Shown piece by piece: positions 18,424 through 26,274 of a stretch of DNA of 64,000 nt. This DNA is from Teichococcus vastitatis (GTDB lineage: Bacteria; Pseudomonadota; Alphaproteobacteria; Acetobacterales; Acetobacteraceae). How positions within the stretch are numbered: the stretch's first letter is position 1; every line of letters starts with the position of its first letter. The notes below the pieces were generated by a model. It did no database searches, had not been told where the DNA came from, and was given only the letters and a program-made list of their open reading frames with translations. Both the position numbers and the translations under genes were made by a program. Location of the stretch: assembly GCF_003604215.1 (NCBI RefSeq), contig NZ_QXGS01000001.1:702365-766364 (forward strand), written 5' to 3'.

Positions 18424-19641
18424 TCAGGCAGCCTCCGCCAGGGGCAGCACGTCGCGCAGCGCAGCGGTCAGGCACCCGATCATGGCGTCGGTGTGGAAGG
18501 GCGTAGCGCAGAGCCGCAGCCGTTCCGTGCCGCGCGGCACGGTCGGGTAGTTGATCGGCGTGATGTAGAGGCCGTGCCGCTCCAGCAGTTGCCGGGCCAC
18601 CCGGCGGCACGCCTCAGCGCCCGGCACCGGCACCGGCACGATGTGGCTTTCGCTCGGCAGGCGCGGCAGGCCGGCGCGGTCCAGCGCCGCCTTCAGCGCC
18701 GCCGCCCGCTCCGCCAGCCGGTCGCGCAGGGCTGTGTCCTGCTGGATGTGGCGGATGCTGGCGCGGGCCGCCGCGGCGGTGGCCGGCGGCATGGAGGTGG
18801 TGAAGATCAGCCCGCCCGCGGTGGAGCGGACGTAATCCACCAGTTCCGCCTCCCCGGCGATGTAGCCGCCCACCACGCCGACGCCCTTGGCGAGCGTGCC
18901 CTGGATGATGTCGATGCGGGACGCGGCGCCGTCCCGCTCGGCGATGCCGGCGCCGGTCACGCCGTACAGGCCGACGGCGTGCACCTCGTCCAGATAGGTG
19001 ATGGCGTCGTAGCGCTCGGCGAGGTCGCACACCGCGTGCAGCGGCGCCACGTCGCCTTCCATGGAATACACGCTTTCCAGCGCGATCACCTTGGGCGCGG
19101 CCGGACCGGCGGCGCGCAGCAGCTCTTCCAGGTGCGCCAGGTCGTTGTGCCGCCAGATCCGCCGTTGCGCCGGGCTGCGCCGCATGCCGTCGATCATCGA
19201 GGCATGGTTCATCGCGTCGGAGAACACGATCATGCCCGGCAGGGCGGACAGCAGCGCCAGCAGCGAGGCCTGGTTGGCCACGTAGCCGCTGCCGAACAAC
19301 AGCGCCGCCGGCTTGCCGTGCCAGGCGGCCAGCTCCGCCTCCAGCCCGGCATGCTCGGGCGAGGTGCCGGAAATGTTGCGCGTGCCGCCGGCGCCGGCGC
19401 CGTAGGCGGCGATCGCCGCCGCCGCCGCCTGACGCACGGCGGGATGGCAGCCCATGCCGAGGTAGTCGTTGGCCGACCAGACGGTGATCTCGCGCGGGGC
19501 GCCGCCGGGCTGGTGCCAGCGATACAGGGGAAAGCGGTCCGCGATCTTCTCCAGGCGGGCGAAGTCACGGTAGCGGCCTTCGGCGCGCATCGTGTCGAGA
19601 TGCCGGGCGCAATGCGTGCGCAGCGTGTGCCGGGTGTTCAT
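18424..19641 (-). CDS. hemA: 5-aminolevulinate synthase
   Basis: A 405-residue PLP enzyme (family length about 405) joining glycine and succinyl-CoA to make 5-aminolevulinate, the C4 route to haem in alphaproteobacteria. Signatures are AEGRYRDFARLEK, WSANDYLGMG, GTRNISGTSPEHAGLEAELA, ESVYSMEGDVAPL, DEVHAVGLYG, the PLP lysine in GTLAKGVGVVGGYIAG, and PINYPTVPRGTERLRL, which separates ALAS from Kbl and BioF. The lysine loop has TLAKG rather than the usual TLGKA. The ATG at 19641 gives the canonical N-terminus. An ATG at 19692 with a better AGGG site would add 17 residues and overlap the upstream epimerase gene. Confidence 0.92.
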   Translation of the reverse strand: MNTRHTLRTHCARHLDTMRAEGRYRDFARLEKIADRFPLYRWHQPGGAPREITVWSANDYLGMGCHPAVRQAAAAAIAAYGAGAGGTRNISGTSPEHAGLEAELAAWHGKPAALLFGSGYVANQASLLALLSALPGMIVFSDAMNHASMIDGMRRSPAQRRIWRHNDLAHLEELLRAAGPAAPKVIALESVYSMEGDVAPLHAVCDLAERYDAITYLDEVHAVGLYGVTGAGIAERDGAASRIDIIQGTLAKGVGVVGGYIAGEAELVDYVRSTAGGLIFTTSMPPATAAAARASIRHIQQDTALRDRLAERAAALKAALDRAGLPRLPSESHIVPVPVPGAEACRRVARQLLERHGLYITPINYPTVPRGTERLRLCATPFHTDAMIGCLTAALRDVLPLAEAA

Positions 19642-19672
19642 GGCCTTTGCATAGATCAGCCGCGCCGCGTTT

Positions 19673-20542
19673 TCATCTTCCTTCCGCGCCATGCTGCCCT
19701 GCTTCCGCCGCCAGGATGCCGCGCAATCCCTGGCGATAGGAAGGGTAGCGCCAGCGCAGGCCCAGCTCCTGCTGCGTCGCGCCACTGCTGACGCGCCGGC
19801 TTTCGGCCCAGAAGGAGCGGCCCATCGCCGACATGCCCTCCAGCGCCTGTTCGAACGGCAGCAGCGGCGGCGGCGCGATGCCGAGCAGCCGCGCCGCTTC
19901 CTCCACCACGGCGGCGCCGGAGGCGGGCTCGTCATCCACCAGATGCAGCACGCGCGGCGCCTCCGGCGTGCCGGGCGACTGCATCGCCGCCAGCACGGCC
20001 AGGGCGATGTCGTCGCGGTGGATGCGGGAGAACAGGTGCCCCGGCCTGTCGACCCGCCGCGCCTGGCCGGCGCGCAGCTCGTCCAGCGCCGAACGGCCGG
20101 GACCGTAGATGCCGCCGGTGCGGAACAGGTCCAGCGCCACCCCGCGCCCGGCGAGCGCCGACGCCCAATCCTGCTCGGCTTGCAGCCGGCGGATCGCCCG
20201 CTCCTGCCGCGGTGCCGGCGGGGTGGTTTCGGTCACCCAGTCGCCGCCGCGGTCGCCATAAACCGCCGTGGTGGAGATGTAGCCCACCCAGCGCAGCGTC
20301 CGCGCCTGTTCCAGGACCCCGGCATGGGCCCGGAGCACGGGATCGCCCTCCGCCCCGGGTGCGGCGGTGACGAGCAGGTGGGTGGCTTCGGCCAGGGCGG
20401 GGCCGGCCCCGGCGAAGCGCAGTGCGCTGCTGCCCGCCGGCGGCTCGCGCCGCGTGCCCTGCACCGCGAAGCCGGCCTGCCGGGCCAGACGCGCCACCTC
20501 GGTGCCGCAATAACCCAGTCCCATCACCACCAGCCGGTTCAT
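19673..20542 (-). CDS. NAD-dependent epimerase/dehydratase, extended SDR (YeeZ-like)
   Basis: A 289-residue extended SDR. The N-terminal dinucleotide motif MGLGYCGTEVARLARQAGF is followed by VGYISTTAVYGDRGGDWVTE, with Tyr of the active-site region in AVYGDRGG, and TGGIYGPGRSALDELR. This is the arrangement of YeeZ/YfcH-type proteins whose reaction is not defined. The ATG at 20542 has a GGGAGGG site 4 bases upstream. It precedes hemA in the same direction with a 31-base gap. The TPR gene on the other strand starts only 70 bases away, so the promoters are interleaved. Confidence 0.85.
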   Translation of the reverse strand: MNRLVVMGLGYCGTEVARLARQAGFAVQGTRREPPAGSSALRFAGAGPALAEATHLLVTAAPGAEGDPVLRAHAGVLEQARTLRWVGYISTTAVYGDRGGDWVTETTPPAPRQERAIRRLQAEQDWASALAGRGVALDLFRTGGIYGPGRSALDELRAGQARRVDRPGHLFSRIHRDDIALAVLAAMQSPGTPEAPRVLHLVDDEPASGAAVVEEAARLLGIAPPPLLPFEQALEGMSAMGRSFWAESRRVSSGATQQELGLRWRYPSYRQGLRGILAAEAGQHGAEGR

Positions 20543-20612
20543 CCGCCCTCCCACCATCTGCCGTCCGGCCTGCATGTGGCGCAGGGTGCTGGGCGCGGCT
20601 AGACTGCGACGC

Positions 20613-21419
20613 ATGCGGTTTTTCTTTCGCCACGCGGCCTCGGGTGCCTTGGCCGGGCTGTTCCTGTTGTTCACCGGGACGGGCTGGGCCGCGCAGCCAC
20701 CCGACGCGCAGCCGCGCGCCGAGCCGCCGCGCCTGGGCAGCGGCCCCGAATACGAAGCCTGCCTGGCCCTGCTGCGGGTGGATCCGGAAGGCGCCGTCCA
20801 GCGTGCCGGCCAGTGGGAGGAACGCGGCGGCGGTGACGGGGCGCGGCACTGCCTGGCGCTGGGCCTGCTGGCGGTGGGTGACACCGAGCGTGCGGCCGGG
20901 CGGCTGGAGCGGCTGGCCGCCACGGCCTCGGCGGAGGCGCCGGCACGGGCGGCGGTGTATGCCCAGGCGTCGCAGGCCTGGATGCTCAGCAACGCGCCCA
21001 ACCGTGCCTATGCCGCCTCCACCTTGGCGCTGAGCCTGACGCCGCAGGACTCCGCCCTGCTGGTGGATCGCGCCATCGCGGCCGCCGCGCTGGGGCGCTA
21101 CGCAGAAGCGCTGCTCGATCTCGATCAGGCGGTGCTCAACGACCCTGGCCGGGCCGAGACGCTGGTGTTCCGCGCCGCCGCGCTGCGCCACCTGGATCGC
21201 ACGGAGGACGCGCTGCGCGACATCCAGCAGGTCCTCTCTCTGGAGCCGCAGAATGCGGAGGCGATGCTGGAGCGAGGCATCCTGAAGCAGTTGAAGGGCG
21301 ACAGGGCGGGGGCGAGGGCGGATTGGCAGGCCACCATCCGGCTGGCGCCGGACAGCCCCGCCGCCGATCTGGCCGCGCAGAACCTGGCCCTGAACGAGGC
21401 CGGGCCGAAGCGGCGCTGA
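20613..21419 (+). CDS. exported TPR-repeat protein
   Basis: A 268-residue protein with a Sec signal peptide (MRFFFRHAASGALAGLFLLFTGTGWAAQ) and helical repeats: AYAASTLALSLTPQDSALLVDRAIAAAALGRYAEALLDLDQAVLNDPGRAETLVFRAAALR (several TPR units) and DALRDIQQVLSLEPQNAEAMLERGILKQLKGDRAGARADWQ. It probably scaffolds periplasmic or envelope interactions. The ATG at 20613 coincides with the signal peptide. No partner is identifiable from neighbours. Confidence 0.85.
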   Translation: MRFFFRHAASGALAGLFLLFTGTGWAAQPPDAQPRAEPPRLGSGPEYEACLALLRVDPEGAVQRAGQWEERGGGDGARHCLALGLLAVGDTERAAGRLERLAATASAEAPARAAVYAQASQAWMLSNAPNRAYAASTLALSLTPQDSALLVDRAIAAAALGRYAEALLDLDQAVLNDPGRAETLVFRAAALRHLDRTEDALRDIQQVLSLEPQNAEAMLERGILKQLKGDRAGARADWQATIRLAPDSPAADLAAQNLALNEAGPKRR

Positions 21420-21426
21420 ACCGGGT

Positions 21427-22344
21427 TCAGTCCACCGCGCGCTGCGCCCGCTGGCTCATGACGCAGGCCAGCACCACGATGGCGCCGCCCGCCAGGGTGG
21501 CGGGGGTCGGCAGCGCCTGCCAGATCAACAGGTCGGCCAGCACCGCCCACAGCAGGGCGGAAAATTCCAGCGGCGCCAGCCGCGCCGCGCTGGAATGGCG
21601 GAAGGCCACGGCCAGGCAGATGGTGGCCGCGCCGGCGAAGATGCCGTTGATCCCCAGCGCCAGCCAGTCCCAGCCCTGCGGCGGCACCCAGTCCGAGGCG
21701 GCGAAGGGCAGCAGCACCAGCCCACCAGGCAGCGCCGACCACAGCACCAGCCGGGCGATCCCCGCCTCGTGCCGCAGGCCGCGGTTCACCGTCAGCACCA
21801 GCGCGTAGGACACGGTGCCGAGCAGCGCGTAGCCATAGGCCAGCAGGCTGCCGCCGGCCCGCAACCCCGGCGCCATGGCCACCAGCACGCCGAGAAAGCC
21901 GACCCCGCTCCACAGCCACACCGTGCGCGGCAGCCGCTCCCCCAGCACCAGCGCAGCGAGGCCCAGCGTCATGAACGGCGCGGTGAAATAAACCAGATAG
22001 CCTTCGGCCAGCGGGATCTCGCGCAAGGCCTGGAAGAAGCCGAAGGCCGAGCCCAGCATGGCCAGGGCACGCAGCAGGTGCAGCCCGGGATGGCGGGTGC
22101 CCAGTTCTCCTCCCGCGCCGTCGCGCAGCAGCCGCGCCGCGCCGAGCAGGCCCAGGATCACCACCTGCCGGATCAGCACCACCTGCGCCACCGGATAGGC
22201 GCCGGACAGCAGCTTGCTGTTGGCATCCAGCGCGGCGAACAGGCCCAGCGCTGCCAGCATCGCCGCCGGTCCACCGAAACGCACGGTCAATTCCTCCCAG
22301 CGAGATCCCCGCGGCTTCTCCCGCGCGGGCGGCGGCTTGTCCAT
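21427..22344 (-). CDS. EamA/DMT family transporter
   Basis: A 305-residue inner membrane protein with about 10 helices and duplicated EamA domains. The first carries LAALGLFAALDANSKLLSG and RALAMLGSAFGFFQALREIPLAEGYLVYFTAPFMTLGLAALVLGERL. The second carries YALLGTVSYALVLTVNRGL and RLAPLEFSALLWAVLADLLIWQ. Such proteins (RhaT/YdcZ/S-adenosylmethionine-like group) export metabolites, but the substrate is unknown. It starts at 22344 and diverges from pyrD with 66 bases between them. Confidence 0.87.
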   Translation of the reverse strand: MDKPPPAREKPRGSRWEELTVRFGGPAAMLAALGLFAALDANSKLLSGAYPVAQVVLIRQVVILGLLGAARLLRDGAGGELGTRHPGLHLLRALAMLGSAFGFFQALREIPLAEGYLVYFTAPFMTLGLAALVLGERLPRTVWLWSGVGFLGVLVAMAPGLRAGGSLLAYGYALLGTVSYALVLTVNRGLRHEAGIARLVLWSALPGGLVLLPFAASDWVPPQGWDWLALGINGIFAGAATICLAVAFRHSSAARLAPLEFSALLWAVLADLLIWQALPTPATLAGGAIVVLACVMSQRAQRAVD

Positions 22345-22410
22345 CCCGGCAGGCCGGCCGGAAATGGCGGCTTTCCTTACGCGCCGCGCCGGGGCACAAG
22401 CGGCCCTGTC

Positions 22411-23472
22411 ATGACCCCTGCCCTGGCTTCCGCCCTGATGCCGCTGATGCGCGGCATGGATCCCGAACATGCGCACAACCTCGCACTGAAGGCCCTGCGT
22501 CTGGGCCTCGCCGGGCGGGACCGCGCGCCGGACGACCCGCTGCTCGCCACCGAGGTGCTGGGCCTGCGCTTCCGCAACCCGATCGGCCTGTCCGCCGGCT
22601 TCGACAAGGACGCGGTGGCGGTGCGGCCGCTGATGCGGCTGGGCTTCGGCTTCGTCGAGCCGGGCACCACCACGCCGCGCCCGCAGGCGGGCAACCCGCA
22701 GCCGCGCTTGTTCCGCCTGCTGGAGGATGCGGCGGTGATCAACCGCATGGGCATGAACAACGAGGGTGTGGCCGCATTCGTGGTGCGCCTCGCCGCGCTG
22801 CGGCGCCCACTGCCGGCGGTGCTCGGCGCCAATGTCGGCATCAACAAGGAAGGCGCCGACCCGGAGCACGATTATCCGTCGCTGTATGCCGCCGTGGCGC
22901 CGCAAGCCGACTACGTCGCCATCAACGTGTCCTCCCCCAACACGCCGGGCCTGCGCGACCTTCAGGGGGAGGCGAAGCTGGCCGCCATCCTCAATGCCGT
23001 GGCCGAGGTGCGCGCCGCGGCACCCCGCCAGCCGCCGGTGCTGGTGAAGATCGCCCCCGACCTGGCGCCGGAAGCGGTGGCGCCACTGGTGGAAACCTGC
23101 ATCGGCGCCGGCATCGCCGGGCTGATCGTGTCCAACACCACCATCGTCCGGCCGGATACGCTGCGCAGCCCGCATCGCGCAGAAACCGGCGGGTTGTCCG
23201 GCCAGCCCCTGTTCGGCCCATCCACGGAGTTGCTGCGGCAGGTCTACCGGATCGCCCGCGGGCGCCTCGCGCTGATCGGCTGCGGCGGCATCGCCACGCC
23301 GGAGCAGGCCTATGCGAAGATCCGCGCCGGCGCCGACTTGGTGCAGCTCTATGCCGGCTTCGCCCTGGCCGGCCCGGCCCTGGTTCCACAGCTGAAGCAG
23401 GGCCTCGCCGCACTGCTGAAGCGCGACGGCTTCCAGCATGTCCACCAAGCCGTAGGAGTCGATGCCCAATGA
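22411..23472 (+). CDS. pyrD: dihydroorotate dehydrogenase (quinone), class 2
   Basis: A 353-residue FMN enzyme oxidising dihydroorotate to orotate at the inner membrane in pyrimidine synthesis. The amphipathic N-terminal helix (LMRGMDPEHAHNLALKAL) is the class 2 membrane/quinone element. NPIGLSAGFDKD, EPGTTTPRPQ, NRMGMNNEG, the catalytic-Ser motif NVSSPNTPGLR, VKIAPDL and GCGGIATPEQAYAKIRAGADLVQLYA follow. The ATG at 22411 yields the normal N-terminus. The stop overlaps the start of the HAD gene (ATGA). Confidence 0.96.
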   Translation: MTPALASALMPLMRGMDPEHAHNLALKALRLGLAGRDRAPDDPLLATEVLGLRFRNPIGLSAGFDKDAVAVRPLMRLGFGFVEPGTTTPRPQAGNPQPRLFRLLEDAAVINRMGMNNEGVAAFVVRLAALRRPLPAVLGANVGINKEGADPEHDYPSLYAAVAPQADYVAINVSSPNTPGLRDLQGEAKLAAILNAVAEVRAAAPRQPPVLVKIAPDLAPEAVAPLVETCIGAGIAGLIVSNTTIVRPDTLRSPHRAETGGLSGQPLFGPSTELLRQVYRIARGRLALIGCGGIATPEQAYAKIRAGADLVQLYAGFALAGPALVPQLKQGLAALLKRDGFQHVHQAVGVDAQ

Positions 23473-24326
23473 ACATTCTGGAATCCGTCGCACCCCTCGC
23501 CGACAGCCATGACGGTTTCATTTTGGACATCTGGGGCGTGCTGCATGACGGCGAGAAGCCCTATCCGGGCGTGCCCGAGGCACTGCGCGAGCTGCGCGCG
23601 CGCGGCAAGCGCATCGTGCTGCTGTCCAATGCGCCGCGCCGCGCCTGGACGGTGGCCGAGGCGCTGGCCGCCATGGGGCTGCCCGCCCCGCTGTTCGACG
23701 GCATCGTGACTTCGGGCGAGGTCGCCTGGACCCTGCTGCGCGACCGCACGCACCCCTTCTTCGCCAAGCTCGGGAACCGCGCCTTCCATATCGGGCCGGA
23801 GCGCGATCTGTCGGTGATCGAGGGGCTGGACATCCGGGTGACGCGCGACCCGGCCGAGGCCGAATTCGTGCTCAACACCGGCCCGGATCTCGAGCATGGG
23901 CGACAGAGCACGGCGCCCTATCAGGCGATGCTGGAGGGCGCGGCGGCGAAGCGCCTGCCCATGGTCTGCACCAATCCCGACCGCGCCGTGATGGTGGCCG
24001 GGCAGCGGCTGATCTGCGCCGGCGCCTTCGCCGATGTGTACATGGGCCTCGGCGGCGAGGTGATGGAGATCGGCAAGCCCGATCCCATGGTCTATGAGAC
24101 GGTGCTGGCAACGCTCGGCCTGCCGCCGTCCCGCATCGCTGCAGTGGGCGACACGCCGCACACCGACCTGGCCGGGGCCGCGGCCGTGGGCGTGGACGCC
24201 ATCTGGGCGCTGACCGGCCTGGCGGGCGACCATTTCGGCCCTGATCCTTCGCCCGACGCGCTTGATGCGGAAGCCGCGCGCGAAGGCGTGCGGCCGGTGG
24301 CGGCGCTGCGCTCCTTGCGCTGGTAG
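23469..24326 (+). CDS. HAD-IIA family hydrolase (TIGR01459-type)
   Basis: A 285-residue HAD phosphatase related to NagD. Motif I is FILDIWGVLHDGEKP, a DxxGV variant where DIWG replaces DxDG. Motif II is VLLSNAPRR, the cap region follows, and motifs III/IV appear as GKPDPMVYE and AVGDTPHTDLAGAAAVGVDAI. The LDIWGVLHDG signature is typical of the alphaproteobacterial TIGR01459 group. It overlaps pyrD by 4 bases, so it is translated with it, perhaps for nucleotide or sugar-phosphate housekeeping (inference). Confidence 0.87.
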   Translation: MNILESVAPLADSHDGFILDIWGVLHDGEKPYPGVPEALRELRARGKRIVLLSNAPRRAWTVAEALAAMGLPAPLFDGIVTSGEVAWTLLRDRTHPFFAKLGNRAFHIGPERDLSVIEGLDIRVTRDPAEAEFVLNTGPDLEHGRQSTAPYQAMLEGAAAKRLPMVCTNPDRAVMVAGQRLICAGAFADVYMGLGGEVMEIGKPDPMVYETVLATLGLPPSRIAAVGDTPHTDLAGAAAVGVDAIWALTGLAGDHFGPDPSPDALDAEAAREGVRPVAALRSLRW

Positions 24327-24421
24327 GCGGCAGACCCGCACCCGGCGCGGGCCAGCCCCGCGCATGCTCCAGCGCGACCTGTGCTGGCCTCCGGGCGCCT
24401 TCGCACCCTAGGCTGCCGGGC

Positions 24422-25660
24422 ATGAGCCCGAGAGACGTCCCGCAAGAAGGTCCCACCGAGCCGCATTATACCTCCGAGCAGCCGCCCGGCACGCCGCGCC
24501 GCGTGCCGGCCACCTGGCTGCTCACGGTGCTGATGGGCCTTGGGCCCTTCAGCATGCAGATCATCATTCCCGCCCTGCCCACCGTCGCCGCAGCCTTTGC
24601 CGTGCCCTACGCCACGGCACAGATGACGCTGACCGTGTACCTGGCCGGCATCGCTATCGGGCAGCTGATCTACGGGCCGCTGTCGGATCATTTCGGGCGG
24701 CGGCCGGTGCTGCTGGCGGGGCTGGCGATCTATCTGGTGGGCTCGGTGGCGGCGCTGCTGGCGCCGGAGGTGGGCTGGCTGGTGGCAGCGCGGGCGGCGC
24801 AGGCGGCCGGCGGCTGCGCCGGCATGGTGCTGTCCCGCGCCATCATCCGCGACGTATTCCCGCGCGACCAGGCGGCCAGCAAGATCGGCTTCGTGATGAT
24901 GGGCATGACGGTGGCACCGATGATGGCGCCGCTGCTGGGGGCCGAGCTGTCCGCCGCCTTCGGCTGGCGCGCCATCATGGTGGCCTGCACCGGCTTTGGG
25001 GTGGTGATGCTGCTGCTCGGGCTGCGCCTGCCGGAAACGCTGGCGGCGCCGCAGCCGCTGCCCGGCCTCACCGGCATGGTGCAGGCCTATTGGCAGCTGG
25101 CGCGGCTGCGCTCCTTCCGCTGCTACACCGCGATCACCGCCTGCACCACCGGCACCTTCTTCGCCTTCATGGCCGGGGCACCACGCGTGGTGATGGACGG
25201 CATGGGCCATTCGGCACGCAGCTACGCCATCGCCTTCATGGCGGTGTCGGTCACCTACGCGTTGGGTTCCTTTATCGCCGGCCGCTTCTCGGCCCGCTGG
25301 GGGCTGGAGCGGATGCTGTGGCATGGGCTGCTCCTCGCCACTGTGGCCACCCTGCTCGGCGTTGCGATCCAGCTCAGCCTGCCGCTGATGCTGGCCAGCT
25401 TTTTTCTGCCTATGGCCTTGGTGGCGATCGGGAACGGCATGTCGCAGCCTTCGGCCGTGGCCGCGGCCGTGAGCGTGCGGCCGCAGCTGGCCGGCACCGC
25501 CTCCGGGCTGGTGGGTGCCTTGCAGATGGGCTTCGGCGCGGCGATGACGCTGCTCACCTCGGCGCTGGAATTCGGCGCCGGCATCGGCACTGCCGCCGCC
25601 ATGGCCGGTTGCGCGCTGGGCGCCCAACTGGCCATGCGCGGGGCCCGGCGCTCCAGCTGA
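24422..25660 (+). CDS. MFS multidrug exporter, Bcr/CflA subfamily (second copy type)
   Basis: A 412-residue, 12-helix transporter with a soluble 25-residue N-terminal extension. TM1 reads GPFSMQIIIPALP, where the first exporter in this window has STDMYLPAFP. Motif A is GPLSDHFGRRPV, followed by GMVLSRAIIRDVFPRDQAASKIG and LRLPETLAAP. The TM1 STDMY-to-SMQII change replaces the acidic residue usually seen there in Bcr proteins, which may alter coupling or specificity. It stands alone, 95 bases after the HAD gene. Confidence 0.87.
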   Translation: MSPRDVPQEGPTEPHYTSEQPPGTPRRVPATWLLTVLMGLGPFSMQIIIPALPTVAAAFAVPYATAQMTLTVYLAGIAIGQLIYGPLSDHFGRRPVLLAGLAIYLVGSVAALLAPEVGWLVAARAAQAAGGCAGMVLSRAIIRDVFPRDQAASKIGFVMMGMTVAPMMAPLLGAELSAAFGWRAIMVACTGFGVVMLLLGLRLPETLAAPQPLPGLTGMVQAYWQLARLRSFRCYTAITACTTGTFFAFMAGAPRVVMDGMGHSARSYAIAFMAVSVTYALGSFIAGRFSARWGLERMLWHGLLLATVATLLGVAIQLSLPLMLASFFLPMALVAIGNGMSQPSAVAAAVSVRPQLAGTASGLVGALQMGFGAAMTLLTSALEFGAGIGTAAAMAGCALGAQLAMRGARRSS

Positions 25661-25709
25661 AGCAACCGCGTCGATTGACCCCACCGATCCGCTGCGGCAC
25701 CCTCATTGC

Positions 25710-26066
25710 GTGAGCGTCATCGACCATCGGGCCGCCAGGCAGCTGGCTATGGAAGTTCCGGAAAGCGCCTTCCGGGAGATCCTGGAAGCCTATTGCAGCG
25801 ATCTGGGCACATTGTGCCGCGACCTGCAGCAGGCCGCCACCGCCCGCCAGCCGGACCGGTTCCGCCAGGCCGCGCACGCCCTGGCCGGCGCCTCCGCCTC
25901 GATTGGCGCGGTGCAGCTGGAGGGTCTCGCCCGCCGTGCGCTGCAGCCGGATGGCTTGGTGGAGATGGGGGAGCTGGCCCGGCGGATCGAAACCTGCACG
26001 GTCGATACATTGGCCGCCCTCCAAACGCTCGCGGATCACCCTCCGCCGCGCGAAGACGGCCGATAA
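25710..26066 (+). CDS. Hpt domain phosphotransfer protein
   Basis: A 118-residue all-helical protein that is essentially one histidine phosphotransfer domain. The motif AAHALAGASASIGA gives the phospho-accepting His56 in H-x-L-x-G form. Flanking helices FREILEAYCSDLGTLCRDLQQAA and LEGLARRALQ complete the four-helix bundle. The start is GTG at 25710. It immediately precedes the MHYT-GGDEF-EAL gene and is a few kb from a hybrid kinase with two receiver domains, so a phosphorelay role is plausible but unproven. Confidence 0.82.
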   Translation: MSVIDHRAARQLAMEVPESAFREILEAYCSDLGTLCRDLQQAATARQPDRFRQAAHALAGASASIGAVQLEGLARRALQPDGLVEMGELARRIETCTVDTLAALQTLADHPPPREDGR

Positions 26067-26136
26067 CGTTACCTGGACGTTATTATCCCTTGCTGCAATT
26101 CCCTGAATCCCGCCAAGTTCAGTTTAGTCGGGATTC
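26063..26136. promoter_or_regulatory. two inverted repeats upstream of the MHYT-GGDEF-EAL gene
   Basis: ATAACGT/ACGTTAT (arms 26063-26069 and 26077-26083) and GAATCCCG/CGGGATTC (arms 26105-26112 and 26129-26136, 16-base spacer) are perfect inverted repeats in a comparatively AT-rich 208-base gap between the Hpt and c-di-GMP genes. Either may be an operator; the first overlaps the Hpt stop region. Confidence 0.4.
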
Positions 26137-26274
26137 TGCCCGGCGATGGCTGGCGGCATCCGGCAAAGGGTTCGGCAAGGAGTTTATGAAACAACGCGAC
26201 GCTCAGCGGCATCACACCGCACAGGATGGTCTGCACGGAAGGGTATCTGTCGGGCGGTCTTGAGGGGGGGCCAT

